Below are positions 8,278 to 20,202 of a stretch of DNA of 64,000 bases, piece after piece (the stretch's first letter is position 1; each line of letters opens with the position of its first letter). Source of the DNA: Streptomyces bikiniensis (lineage in GTDB: Bacteria; Actinomycetota; Actinomycetes; Streptomycetales; Streptomycetaceae); the NCBI GenBank assembly GCA_000716465.1, contig JNWL01000034.1, positions 4,401 to 68,400 on the forward strand. The letters are read 5' to 3'. The position numbers and the translations under genes are program-made. The notes under the pieces are model-generated. The model did not search any database. It worked only from the letters and a program-made list of their open reading frames with translations, and was not told the origin of the DNA.

Positions 8278-9843
8278 ATGAGCACAACAACCGCAGGCGG
8301 GGCCGGGGCCCGGGAATGGGGAGGACTGGCGGTCCTGTCGTTGCCCACCGTGCTGCTGGGCCTGGACGTCACCGTGCTGTACCTCGCCCTTCCCTCCCTG
8401 GCGGAGGACCTGCGCCCGAGCGGCACCGAAGAGCTGTGGATCATGGACGCCTACGGCTTCCTGATCGCCGGCTTCCTGATCACCATGGGCACCCTGGGCG
8501 ACCGCATCGGCCGGCGCAGGCTGCTGCTGCTGGGGGCGGCCGCCTTCGGAGTCGTCTCCGTGCTGGCCGCCTACTCCACCAGCGCCGAGATGCTCATCGC
8601 CGCCCGCGCGGCCCTCGGGATCGCCGGCGCCACCCTCATGCCGTCCACCCTGGCGCTGATCAGCAACATGTTCTCCGACGAGCGCCAGCGCTCGCTGGCC
8701 ATCGGCGTCTGGGCCACGAGCTTCGCGCTCGGCATGGCACTCGGCCCGGTGGTCGGCGGCGCGATGCTCGACCACTTCTGGTGGGGTTCGGCGTTCCTCC
8801 TCGCGGTCCCGGTCGCCGTCGTGCTGCTGGTGGCCGCGCCCCTGCTGATCCCCGAGTACCGGGCGCCGCACAGCGGCCGCTTCGACCTGCTCAGCGTCGT
8901 GCTGTCGTTGGTCGCGATCCTGCCGGTGATCTACGCGGTGAAGCAGTTCGCCAAGGACGGCCTGGACCTCGCCACTGTCGCCGCCACGGTGGTCGGCGTG
9001 GTGTTCGCGGTGGTGTTCGTCAAGCGCCAGGGCAAGCTGGCGAGCCCGCTGCTGGACATGCGCCTGTTCACCGACCGGACCTTCAGCGCCGCGCTGAGCG
9101 TCCTGCTGGTCGGCCTGGTGGGCGTCGGCGGCTCCATGCTGCTGATCACCCAGCAGCTCCAGCTCGTCGAGGGGCTGCCGCCTGTCGAGGCGGGGCTGTG
9201 GATGGGCCCGCCCGCGATGCTGATGTTCCTCGCGGCGATCGGAGCTCCGCTGGTGTCGCGCCGGGTGCCGCCGGGGATCGTGGTGGCCGCCACGCTGACG
9301 CTGTCCACGGTGGGGTACGTGCTGCTCACCCAGGTCGACGCCGGGGACGGCGTGGCCCTGATGGTGATCGGCTTCGGCCTCGTCTACCTCGGACTGGGGG
9401 CGATCGCCGCCCTGGGCACGGACCTGGTGGTCGGGGCCGCGCCGCCGGAGAAGGCCGGCTCGGCCTCGGCCATGTCGGAGACCGTCCAGGAGCTGGGCCT
9501 CGCCCTGGGCGTGGCGATCCTGGGCAGCCTGGCCACCGCCGTCTACCGCAACCGCATCGACGGCGAGATCCCCGCCGGTACGCCCTCGGACGTCGCCGAG
9601 CCCGCCGGCGACAGCCTGGCCGGCGCGGCGTCGTCGGCCCAGCGGATGCCCGAGGGGTGGTTCGAGGCGGCCAAGGAGGCGGCCACCTCCGGTCTGAACA
9701 CCGCCATGCTGGTCGCCGCGGTGTGCACGCTGGTGCTGGCGCTGCTCTCCGCCGTCGTCCTGCGGCACGTCGGGGTCATCGGCGGCCAGGAGCCGGACGC
9801 CGGGGAGAGCGTCCCGGCGGAACGTGCCGGGTCACAGGTGTGA
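8278..9843 (+). CDS. MFS drug:H+ antiporter, DHA2 family (14-TM)
   Basis: 521-aa membrane exporter of the QacA/SmvA/EmrB type. After a short Thr/Gly/Ala-rich start, membrane segments begin with LAVLSLPTVLLGLDVTVLYLALPSL, the DHA2 TM1 with its Asp and Leu-Ala-Leu-Pro run. Motif A is GTLGDRIGRRR in loop 2-3. About 14 hydrophobic segments can be counted and the length is typical. The linker before the last segment (PAGDSLAGAASSAQRMPEG) is soluble. It is divergent from the AfsR-type regulator and probably controlled by it. The substrate is unknown; a toxic small molecule or antibiotic is the usual cargo. Confidence 0.9.
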   Translation: MSTTTAGGAGAREWGGLAVLSLPTVLLGLDVTVLYLALPSLAEDLRPSGTEELWIMDAYGFLIAGFLITMGTLGDRIGRRRLLLLGAAAFGVVSVLAAYSTSAEMLIAARAALGIAGATLMPSTLALISNMFSDERQRSLAIGVWATSFALGMALGPVVGGAMLDHFWWGSAFLLAVPVAVVLLVAAPLLIPEYRAPHSGRFDLLSVVLSLVAILPVIYAVKQFAKDGLDLATVAATVVGVVFAVVFVKRQGKLASPLLDMRLFTDRTFSAALSVLLVGLVGVGGSMLLITQQLQLVEGLPPVEAGLWMGPPAMLMFLAAIGAPLVSRRVPPGIVVAATLTLSTVGYVLLTQVDAGDGVALMVIGFGLVYLGLGAIAALGTDLVVGAAPPEKAGSASAMSETVQELGLALGVAILGSLATAVYRNRIDGEIPAGTPSDVAEPAGDSLAGAASSAQRMPEGWFEAAKEAATSGLNTAMLVAAVCTLVLALLSAVVLRHVGVIGGQEPDAGESVPAERAGSQV

Positions 9844-9911
9844 GCGTGCCGGAGCCACGCACCCCCCCCGCCCGGCGCCGGGCGACCGGTGCCGGTGCGG
9901 GGCGGCCCGGG

Positions 9912-10596
9912 TCACCCGGCGTCCTCCGCCACCACGTCCCGGGCCAGCCGGACGAAGGAGCGCAGCGCCGGATGCTGGTTGTTGGACGCCCAGACCAGGT
10001 ACACCGGCACCGGGGGCGCGTCCCGGAGGGGGAGGTACGTGATCTCGGAGTGCGGGTGCATCCACGCGGTGGAGGCCGGCGTCACCCCGAGGCCGACGCC
10101 TGCGGCGATGTACGTCTGCCAGTCGTCGAGGGTGTCGACCTCCACCGCGACGACGGGCCGCCTGCCGTCCTGCCAGAGGCGGAGACTGGTGGTGCCGGAG
10201 AAGGAGTTGATCACCAGGGCGTGGTCGGCCAGGTCCGCCAGCCGGACCTCGCCCACTGCGGTGAGCGGGTTGTCCGTCGCCACCGCCACCACTCGGGGCT
10301 CCATGACGAGCAGCTCCTCGTGCAGGTTCCGGCCCCGGGCGTGGGTGCGCATGATCGCCACGTCCGACAGCCCGCTGGTGAGCCCGCCGGCGGGGTCGTC
10401 CACCCGCCGCAGACGCACCTCGACGTCCGGGTGGACCTCCTGCCATCGGCGCAGGATCTCGCTGGTGTACACACCGACCGCCGACCAGGCGTGTCCGACG
10501 CGCAGGGCGCGCACCCTCTGCAGGTCCGAGCGCATGGCGTCGTCGAAGGCGGTGACGGCCGCGTCGGCCTTGGCGCAGAAGGTCTTGCCGGCCCGC
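9912..10596 (-). pseudogene. LysR-type regulator, effector domain only, fused in frame to metE remnant
   Basis: About 225 residues match the linker helix and substrate-binding domain of a LysR regulator: AGKTFCAKADAAVTAFDDA is the end of the LysR linker, RVGHAWSAVGVYTSEILRRW begins the effector domain, and GVGLGVTPAS lies near the end. The N-terminal winged helix-turn-helix (about 60 residues) is absent. Upstream sequence is methionine synthase in the same frame. Without the DNA-binding domain it cannot act as a normal LysR regulator. It could be translated as the tail of a 505-aa chimera starting at the ATG at 11429, after the metE stop. Most likely a deletion scar between two tandem genes. 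Confidence 0.8.
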
Positions 10597-11675
10597 AGGT
10601 CGGCGCGGGCGGTGCGCAGCTCGCCGGTCTGCGGGAAGGACCCGATGGTGGTGGTCGGGAGCAGCGGCAGGCCCAGGTGGGCGCGCTGGGCGGAGGCCCG
10701 CTCGGGGTACGGCTGCGAGCGGCGGGAGTCGGCCTCCGTCACGGCGGCGGTCCGGGCGCGCACCCGCGGGTTCCGGGTGAGGGGGGAGGTCGCGCGGGAG
10801 GCGACGGCGGCGAACCCGTCCAGGTTGGCCGCGGCCGGGCCGGTGAAGTCGAGCGCCAGGCCCTCGACCGGCGCCTTGGCCAGGACGGGCAGGGCGTCCC
10901 CGAGGCGGTCGAAGTACGAGGCGACGAGGAGCTTGGGCCGGTCGGTGAGCGCGCCGAGGTCGCGATAGGCACGGGCGGCGGCGTTCAGGTCGGCCGGGGT
11001 GCGGTCCTGGACGAGCGCGGGCTCGTCCAGCTGCACCCACGCGGCGCCGGCCGCCCGCAGGTCCGCGAGGACCTCCGCGTACACCGGCAGGAGCCGGTCG
11101 AGCAGGGGCAGCGGGTCGAAGTCGGCGGCCACGCCCGGCGCGGGCTTGGCGAGCAGCAGGTAGGTGACGGGTCCGACGAGGACCGGACGGGCCGCCGGCC
11201 CCAGAGCCAGGGCCAGGGCCTCCTTGAGCTCCGCGACCTGCTTGGAGGAGTCGGCCGAGAAGACCGTGTCCGGGCCCAGCTCCGGCACCAGGTAGTGGTA
11301 GTTGGTGTCGAACCACTTCGTCATCTCCAGCGGGGCGACGTCCTGCGTGCCGCGCGCCATCGCGAAGTAGCCGTCCAGGGCGTCCGCGGCGACCGCCTCC
11401 CGGTGCCGCGCGGGAATCGCGCCCACCATGACGCTGGTGTCCAGGACGTGGTCGTACTACGAGAAGTCGCCGGTCGGCACCTCGTGGACGCCGGCTCCGG
11501 CGAGCCGCCGCCAGTTCGCGCGGCGCAGTTCGGCGGCGGTGGACCGGAGGGAGTCGGCGGTGACGCGGCCCTTCCAGTAGCCCTCGATCGCCTTTTTCAG
11601 CTCCCGGTCACGGCCCTGGCGGGGGTAGCCGTACACGGTGGCCCGTGCTGCCGCGGCTGCGGACTTCGTGGTCAC
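10590..11675 (-). pseudogene. metE: metE (cobalamin-independent methionine synthase), truncated, with internal TAG
   Basis: MetE makes methionine from homocysteine and methyltetrahydrofolate-polyglutamate without B12. The GTG at 11675 has AAGGAG upstream, and the N-terminus is typical (VYGYPRQGRDRELKKAIEGYW). The frame is interrupted by TAG at 11457-11459, where the family has the first Tyr of FSYYDHVLD. The same frame then continues with TKWFDTNYHYLVPE and LPTTTIGSFPQT before ending near 10590, about 360 of the usual 760 residues. The zinc ligands and the catalytic C-terminal barrel are missing, so the gene is dead. A cobalamin riboswitch remains upstream. Confidence 0.88.
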
Positions 11676-11849
11676 GGAGATCTCCTTCGCGAGATGAATC
11701 CCTGAGATCCCGGAGACGGGACGGGGGTGCGAAGGGGCGACGGACCGGACGGTCGCGAGCACGCGCGGCGGGGCGCGGTCGTCCGCCTGGTATGTGCGCC
11801 GACCCGCCCTCGAGGTCACCGGGATGTCCGCGCGCGGAATCGTCCGCGT

Positions 11850-12075
11850 GCGGGCAGCGGGCAGGTCTTCGGACTCGCGGGCGCGTCGTGTCGTGCACGA
11901 CTCCTACTGGCCGTCGCTTCCCAGACCCTTCCCGGGTCCAGTGCGTATGGCGGCGGTCGTTCCCGCTCACCGCTGCGGGGCAGCCCCGGATTCCCACCGG
12001 ATTCCCACCGGGTTCCCTCTTACGACGCGTCCCGCCTGGCGGACGGGGCGAACCAGCTGCCCGGCCAGACTGTGG
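11850..12075 (-). promoter_or_regulatory. Cobalamin riboswitch upstream of metE, with a duplicated B12-box segment
   Basis: On the minus strand the leader shows the B12 box (GGGAACCCGGTGGGAATCC, then GGGGCTGCCCCGCAGCGGTGA) and downstream the conserved GAGTCCGAAGACCTGCCCGC. This is the element that turns off metE when cobalamin is plentiful, as known for Streptomyces metE and nrdABS. Boundaries are approximate. On the plus strand GGATTCCCACC is present twice head to tail (11988-11998 and 11999-12009), inserting 11 nt into the most conserved part. Its folding is therefore doubtful, in keeping with the broken gene it serves. Confidence 0.82.
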
Positions 12076-12159
12076 GGTCGATCGCCGGACGGGAGGAGTG
12101 CGTCTCGCCATGCGGACGCGGAGGTGAGACGGGCGGTTGCCGCCCGCGGAGCATCGCGA

Positions 12160-12217
12160 CCGCGCGACCGCAGGGCCGCACGACGCCGGGGCCGCGCGAC
12201 CGCAGGGCCGCACGACG
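12160..12217. repeat. 26-bp direct repeat, two copies 32 bp apart
   Basis: The 26-mer at 12160-12185 recurs exactly at 12192-12217 (core CGACCGCAGGGCCGCACG), with CCGGGG-type filler between. It lies in the non-coding spacer between the riboswitch and the dehydrogenase gene. No gene is visible in 12076-12326. No function is evident. Confidence 0.7.
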
Positions 12218-12326
12218 GCGGGGCCGGGGACGGCACCACCCGTCCCCGGCCCCTCGCCGTACCGCCGCCGGGTCCTCTCTCGGGACCCTCCACCGGGCCC
12301 CTCCCCGGCGGCGGGTGCCGGCCCCC

Positions 12327-13270
12327 TCAGGCCGGCCGCCCGGACGTCTCCGCCCGGTCGTACACGTGGAACCCCCGGCCGGTCTTCCGGCCGAGCAGCC
12401 CCGCCTCCACCATCCGCAGGAGCAGCGGGGGAGGGGCGTACAGGGGCTCCTTGAACTCCTCGTACAGCGAGTCCGCGATGGACGCGACCGTGTCGAGTCC
12501 GATCAGGTCCGCGAGCCGCAGCGGCCCCATCGGGTGGGCGCAGCCCAGTTCCATGCCCCGGTCGACGTCCGTGGCGGAGGCGAACCCCGACTCCGTCATC
12601 CGGATCGCGGACAGCAGGTACGGGACGAGCAGGGCGTTGACGACGAAGCCGGCCCGGTCGCGGGAGCTGATGGCGGTCTTGCCCAGGGTCTCCGTCGCGA
12701 AGGACGTCACCGCGGCCGTCGTCGCCGCCGAGGTGTGGAGGGTCGTGACGATCTCCACGAGCGGCAGCACGGGCACCGGGTTGAAGAAGTGCAGCCCCAC
12801 GACCCGGTCGGCGCGCTCGGTGGCCATGCCGAGCCGCATGACCGGGAGCGAGGAGGTGTTGGTGGCGAGGACCGCCGCCGGGTCGGTGACGATCTTGTCG
12901 AGCGCGGCGAACACCCGGGACTTGACGGCGGGATCCTCGACCACCGCCTCGACCACGAGCTGCCGGTCCGCGAGGTCGGACATTTCGGCGGTGGCCGTGA
13001 TCCGGTCGAGCGCCGCCTCGGCGGAGGGGCGGTCCAGCTTGCCGCGCCGGACGGCCCGTTCGAGGGAGACGGCGACCCGCTCGCGGGCGGCCCGCGCCGC
13101 CGCGCGGTCGGCCTCGCAGATCACGGTGGGGAGCCCGGCCCGCGCGCAGACCTCCGCGATGCCCGCGCCCATCTGCCCGCCGCCCACGACGCCGACGCGC
13201 CGGATGCCGCCGCCCGGACCGGGACTCGTACCGGCCTCCGTGCCGCCGCCCGGACCGGCGCCCGCGCCGC

Positions 13271-13274
<4 letters not shown>
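12327..13274 (-). CDS. 3-hydroxybutyryl-CoA dehydrogenase
   Basis: NAD(P)-dependent oxidation or reduction of 3-hydroxyacyl-CoA and acetoacetyl-CoA. After a Gly-rich start of about 25 residues the Rossmann motif VGVVGGGQMGAGIAE appears. Later come ATNTSSLPV with the catalytic Ser/Asn region and HFFNPVPVLPLVEIV, the family signature with the catalytic His. The C-terminal dimerisation domain ends GRKTGRGFHVYD. It is 315 aa. The GTG at 13274 overlaps the malate synthase stop (GTGA), so it is coupled to the glyoxylate-shunt gene. The role fits growth on C2 compounds and short-chain fatty acids. Confidence 0.92.
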
Positions 13275-14878
<1,604 letters not shown>

Positions 14879-14945
14879 CGGTGTCTCCTGAGGGGGAGCG
14901 GGTGGTGCGGGGGAGGGCGGGGGCGCGGGTCGTACGGGGAGGGGG

Positions 14946-14979
14946 TGCGGGGACGGGTGACGTGGACACCCGCCCCCGC
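14946..14979 (-). terminator. Possible hairpin between isocitrate lyase and malate synthase
   Basis: A GC-rich stem with one mismatch (GCGGGGACGGGTG against CACCCGCCCCCGC) with a 7-nt loop sits in the 123-bp gap. It could terminate or attenuate transcription after aceA. It has no T-run. Confidence 0.35.
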
Positions 14980-15001
14980 GGTTCGAGGGGCCTCGGAGGG
15001 C

Positions 15002-16285
<1,284 letters not shown>

Positions 16286-16613
16286 GATGGTCTCTCCCGG
16301 GGAGTGTCGAACTTTGCGAAGGTCGGCGAAGACTCGCGAAGCTCCGTATGAGGTGACGAACGGCCCGCCGTGCCCCGGGCGGAGACGACCGGGTCCTACG
16401 ACGTCAGGGCATGAGCCGTGCCCCGAACTCCGCCTCCTGCCGGGTCACCGGCGGGCCGTGGTCCGACTTTCGCAGTGGCACTCCGTGCCATCAACCATGG
16501 CCGCATGCCAACTTCTGCGAATCTTTCACCCCGGGTTTGCCAAGTTTGCGAAGCCCCGAAAGGGCCCGGGGTGACCTAGGGTGTGACCCACGTACGACCC
16601 GAAGGGAACGGCC
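16286..16613. promoter_or_regulatory. aceA-ramB divergent region with RamB-like operator sites
   Basis: 328 bp without a gene. AACTTTGCGAA occurs at 16310-16320, CCAACTTCTGCGAA at 16508-16521 and AAGTTTGCGAA at 16542-16552, each close to the RamB site described in Corynebacterium (AAGTTTGCAAA-like). One site hugs aceA and two hug the regulator gene, which fits control of aceA together with autoregulation. The operators are inferred from similarity and placement. Confidence 0.6.
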
Positions 16614-18041
16614 GTGAGCAAGATCTACGCGGGGGCGCGGCTGCGGCGGCTGCGCGAGGAGCGCCGGCTGAGCCAGGCGGACCTGGCCAGGGTGCTCAGG
16701 ATCTCGCCCAGCTACCTGAACCAGATGGAGCACGACACCCGGCCCCTGACGGTCCCCGTCCTGCTGCGGGTCGCCGAGTCCTTCGGCGTCGACCCCGACT
16801 TCTTCTCCGAGCGGGACACCGGCCGGCTCCTGGCCGACCTGCGCGAGACCCTGGCCGACGAACTCGACCGCTCCGCGCTCTCCGCCGCCGACCTCGCGGA
16901 GCTCGCCTCCCGCCTCCCGCACGTGGCCGCCGTCCTCCTCGACCTCGGCCGCGGCCGCCAGGCCCTCACCGAGCGCCTCGCCGCCCTGAGCGGCGACCGC
17001 GGCGACGCCCTCGCCCCGGACGCGGCGCGCGCCCGCACGCCGCACGAGGAGATCCGCGAGTTCTTCTACCGGCGCCGCAACTACCTCCACGACGCCGACC
17101 TCGCCGCCGAGGGGCTCGCGGAGGAGATCGGCGTCCGCCCCGGCGAGGTGCGCCGGGCCCTCGCCGCCCGGCTCGACGAGCGCCACGGCGTCCGGATCGC
17201 CGCCGACGCCGAGGCCGACCGGCAGCTCCACCGCTACGACCCGGCCGCCCGCATCCTGCACCTCTCGCCCCGGCTGCGCCCCGGCCAGCAGGCCTTCCGC
17301 ATGGCCACCCAGCTCGCCCTGCTCGAACAGGACGCCCTGCTCTCCGGGTACGCCTCCGAGGACTACGAGGAGGGCTCCCGCACCTGGTCCCTGGCCCGCA
17401 TCGGCGTCGCCAACTACCTGGCCGCCGCGCTCGTCCTGCCGTACCGCGCCTTCCACACCGCCGCGGAGGAGACGCGCTACGACATCGAGCGGCTCACCGA
17501 CCGCTTCGGACTCGGCTACGAGACGGTCTGCCACCGCCTCAGCACCCTCCAGCGCCCCCGTCTGCGCGGGGTGCCGTTCTCCTTCGTCCGGGTCGACCGG
17601 GCCGGGAACATGTCCAAGCGGCAGTCCGCCACCGGCTTCCACTTCTCCCGCGCCGGCGGCACCTGCCCCCTCTGGAACGTGTACGAGGCGTTCGCCGCCC
17701 CCGGCCGCATCCACGTCCAGGTGGCGGCCATGCCCGACGGGCAGCGCTACCTGTGGACCGCCCGCACGGTGACCCGCCACCGGGGCGGCTGGGGCGAACC
17801 CGGCAAGACCTTCGCCATCGGCCTCGGCTGCGAACTGCGCCACGCCTCCCGGCTCGTCTACTCCGACGGCCTCGACCTCGGCAACAGGGCCGCCGCCACC
17901 CCCATCGGCATGGGCTGCCGGGTCTGCGAACGCCTCGACTGCCCCCAGCGGGCGGTGCCCCCGCTCGGCCGCGCCCTCGCCGTCGACGAGCACACCAGCA
18001 CGTTCGTCCCGTACGCGGTGGAGGAGCAGGGGAGGGGCTGA
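16614..18041 (+). CDS. ramB: RamB/ScfR-type transcriptional regulator of acetate and short-chain acyl metabolism
   Basis: 475-aa DNA-binding regulator. Residues 5-65 are an XRE helix-turn-helix (LSQADLARVLRISPSYLNQME). The middle region (about 150-300) is IrrE/DUF955-like but without a full HExxH zinc site. The C-terminal region (SATGFHFSRAGGTCPLWN to GMGCRVCERLDCPQRA) is the conserved short-chain fatty-acyl regulator domain with its Cys cluster. GTG start with a GAAGGGA ribosome site. It is divergent from aceA, the known arrangement for RamB-like control of the glyoxylate shunt. Effector binding is inferred from the family. Confidence 0.9.
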   Translation: MSKIYAGARLRRLREERRLSQADLARVLRISPSYLNQMEHDTRPLTVPVLLRVAESFGVDPDFFSERDTGRLLADLRETLADELDRSALSAADLAELASRLPHVAAVLLDLGRGRQALTERLAALSGDRGDALAPDAARARTPHEEIREFFYRRRNYLHDADLAAEGLAEEIGVRPGEVRRALAARLDERHGVRIAADAEADRQLHRYDPAARILHLSPRLRPGQQAFRMATQLALLEQDALLSGYASEDYEEGSRTWSLARIGVANYLAAALVLPYRAFHTAAEETRYDIERLTDRFGLGYETVCHRLSTLQRPRLRGVPFSFVRVDRAGNMSKRQSATGFHFSRAGGTCPLWNVYEAFAAPGRIHVQVAAMPDGQRYLWTARTVTRHRGGWGEPGKTFAIGLGCELRHASRLVYSDGLDLGNRAAATPIGMGCRVCERLDCPQRAVPPLGRALAVDEHTSTFVPYAVEEQGRG

Positions 18042-18092
18042 GGGAGGGGCCGCCCGGGCCGGGCCCGATACTGTCCGGACGATCTCGGAACG

Positions 18093-18887
18093 GTGGGGGG
18101 CGCGGTGGACTGGACGACGCTGCTCGGCGGGGTGGCCGCCGGACTGCTGATCTCCGTCGTGACCGCGCCGGCCGGGGTCTCGGGGGCGGTGTTCCTGCTC
18201 CCGGTCCAACTGAGCGTCTTCGCCGTGCCGAACCCCTCCGTCACGCCGACGAACCTGCTGTTCAACGTGGTCGCGGGCCCCGGCGCCCTGTGGCGCCACG
18301 CCAGGACCGGCGCCCTGCGCGGCCCCCTCACCCGCCTCCTGGTGGCGGGCACCCTCCCCGGGGTGGTGGCCGGCGCCGTCGTCCGCGTCTTCGCCCTCCC
18401 CGGCCCCACCGTCTTCCGCGCCCTCATCGCCGCGCTGCTGCTGCCCCTGGGCGTGTGGCTGTGCGTCCGCACCCTGCGCCCCGCCCGGAAGCGGACCGGC
18501 GCCGAGCCCTCGCCCCGCGCGGTCACCGGACTCGCCCTGGCCGTCGGGGTGGTGGGCGGGATCTACGGCATCGGCGGCGGCTCCCTCCTCGGCCCGGTCC
18601 TGGCGGGCCGGGGCGTCCCCGTCTCCCGCGTGGCCCCGGCCGCGCTCGCCGCCACCTTCGCGACCTCCGTCGTCGGCGCCGCCACCTTCGCCCTGCTCTC
18701 CCTCACCACCACCGAGGCCGCCGCCCCGGACTGGGCCCTGGGCCTCGCCTGCGGCTTCGGCGGCCTGATCGGCGGCTACCTCGGCGCCCGCCTCCAACCC
18801 CACCTCCCAGAAACCGCCCTCCGCCTCCTCCTCGGCACCCTCGCCACGGTCCTGGGGGCGCTGTACGCGGCCCAGGCACTGTTCTGA
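18093..18887 (+). CDS. TauE/SafE-family sulfite or organoanion exporter
   Basis: 264-aa membrane protein with about eight hydrophobic segments and the two-fold TauE/SafE repeat: GxGGG-like motifs appear as VTPTNLLFNVVAG in the first half and GGIYGIGGGSLLGPVL in the second. It ends with a Gly/Leu-rich helix (LGALYAAQALF). Start is GTG at 18093; another GTG at 18105 is possible. It follows the RamB gene by 51 bp on the same strand. Substrate unknown. Confidence 0.87.
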   Translation: MGGAVDWTTLLGGVAAGLLISVVTAPAGVSGAVFLLPVQLSVFAVPNPSVTPTNLLFNVVAGPGALWRHARTGALRGPLTRLLVAGTLPGVVAGAVVRVFALPGPTVFRALIAALLLPLGVWLCVRTLRPARKRTGAEPSPRAVTGLALAVGVVGGIYGIGGGSLLGPVLAGRGVPVSRVAPAALAATFATSVVGAATFALLSLTTTEAAAPDWALGLACGFGGLIGGYLGARLQPHLPETALRLLLGTLATVLGALYAAQALF

Positions 18888-18974
18888 CCGGAGGAACGAA
18901 CGGCGGCGCGCGCATCGGACCGGAAGGCGCGGGTGGCAGAGGCCGCCTCCACCGCGTTCCGGGAGGAACCGTGC

Positions 18975-19295
18975 ATGGCCGAGACCGCCGCCCACCACGG
19001 GCTGTTCCGCGACACCGCCCTGCACGTGGACGACACCGCCGGGCCGGGCCGGCCGGTCGTCCTGATCCACGGCCGGCCGCTGTCGGGCGAGTCGTGGAAG
19101 TACCGGGTGCCGGCCCTCGCCGAGGCCGGGTAGCGCGTGGTCACCTACGACCGCAGGGGGTTCGGCGGGACGCGTTCTACCGCCCGGACCCGCGACGCGC
19201 TGCCCCGCAGCCGGGTCCACCTGGTCCCGGGCGGCCCGCACGGCGTGAACGCCGGCCACGCGGCGGAGTGGGACCGGGTGCTCCTCGACTTCTGA
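18975..19295 (+). pseudogene. Alpha/beta hydrolase (non-haem chloroperoxidase-like), broken
   Basis: Only the two ends of a roughly 275-aa hydrolase remain. The start (ATG 18975, GGAGG upstream) gives VVLIHGRPLSGESWKYRVPALAEAG, then a TAG at 19131-19133 where the family has Tyr (EAGYRVVTYDRRGFGG). The same frame continues with RVVTYDRRGFGG, then jumps to the C-terminal LVPGGPHGVNAGHAAEW. The middle, with the nucleophile Ser and the catalytic Asp, is deleted. A trace of FYRPD is readable in another frame at the junction, so there was also an indel. Confidence 0.85.
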
Positions 19296-19326
19296 GTCCT
19301 GAGTCCCGCGGAGCCGTACGGAAGGC

Positions 19327-20145
19327 CTACGGCAGCGCCCCCGCCCGCCGCGCCGCCACCACCGCCTCCATCCGCGTGTGCGCCCCCAGCTTCCGCATCG
19401 CCGAGCGCAGGTAGCCCTTCACCGTCTCCGGGCGCAGCCCGAGCCGTACGGCCGCCGTCGCGTTCGTCGCGCCCGAGGCGACCGCCGCCAGGACGTCCGT
19501 CTCGCGCGGGGTCAGGGCCACCCCGGGGAGGGCGGCGGGGGCGCCGGAGGCCGTCTCCAGGCGGCCGCAGACCGCCAGGAGCCGTTCCCGCAGCTCCGGG
19601 TCCGTAACCTTCGGCGCCAGCTCGCGCAGCTCGCCGTACGCCTGCCGGACCTCCTCCCAGGAGGGGCCCGGCGGGGGCGGGGCCAGGAGTTCCCGGACCT
19701 CGTCCCGTACCGCCAGCGCCTGCTCCAGGTCGCGGGCCGCCGCCACCGCCGCGTCGAAGACCCGCTCGCCGACCGGCAGCGCGTCGCGCAGCGCCCCGTA
19801 CAGCACGCCCCGCACCTTCCGGCGCACGACGACCGGCACCGCGATCACCGACCGCAGCCCCTCCGCCGACACCGGACCGTCGTACTCGTGGGTGATGTGC
19901 CGCGCCGACGGGTAGTCCGTCACCGCGCACGGCCGTCCCAGCGCCAGGCACTTCCCGCCCAGGCCGGAGCCCGCCGAGATCGCGAGCCCGCGCAGGGCCG
20001 GTGTCACCGCGCCGTTCAGCTCGCCGATCCGCAGCCCCCGGGTCTCGTGCGTCAGCCCCCCGAAGACCACCGGGAGCCCGGTGGCGCGGCGCAGCCTCAG
20101 CAGCGCCCCGCGCAGCTCCACCGACGATTCGACGTGCTCGCGCAC
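19327..20145 (-). CDS. GAF-LuxR transcriptional regulator
   Basis: 272-aa regulator. Residues about 15-150 resemble a GAF sensory fold ([39 protein letters not shown]). The C-terminal 60 residues are a LuxR helix-turn-helix ([19 protein letters not shown], then [18 protein letters not shown]). I chose the GTG at 20145 because AAGGAG stands 6 bases upstream; a GTG at 20205 would add 20 residues without a clear ribosome site. It is divergent from the acyl-CoA synthetase pair and probably controls it. Ligand unknown. Confidence 0.85.
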   Translation of the reverse strand: MREHVESSVELRGALLRLRRATGLPVVFGGLTHETRGLRIGELNGAVTPALRGLAISAGSGLGGKCLALGRPCAVTDYPSARHITHEYDGPVSAEGLRSVIAVPVVVRRKVRGVLYGALRDALPVGERVFDAAVAAARDLEQALAVRDEVRELLAPPPPGPSWEEVRQAYGELRELAPKVTDPELRERLLAVCGRLETASGAPAALPGVALTPRETDVLAAVASGATNATAAVRLGLRPETVKGYLRSAMRKLGAHTRMEAVVAARRAGALP

Positions 20146-20202
20146 CGCGTTCTCCTTCGTGGCCGCCGGCCCCGCCGCGCCGGCCCTCGCCGTCCGCGGG
20201 TT

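Noticed and set aside
5341-9768. Very long minus-strand open frame running through the MFS pump gene
   Set aside because: Only the part up to 8181 is the AfsR-type regulator. The rest is the antisense of the pump, rich in Arg/Gly/His/Gln, caused by GC-biased codons.
9870-9883. GCCCGGCGCCGGGC palindrome between the MFS gene and the metE/LysR remnant as a terminator
   Set aside because: It has no loop and no run of T; GC palindromes this short are common in such DNA.
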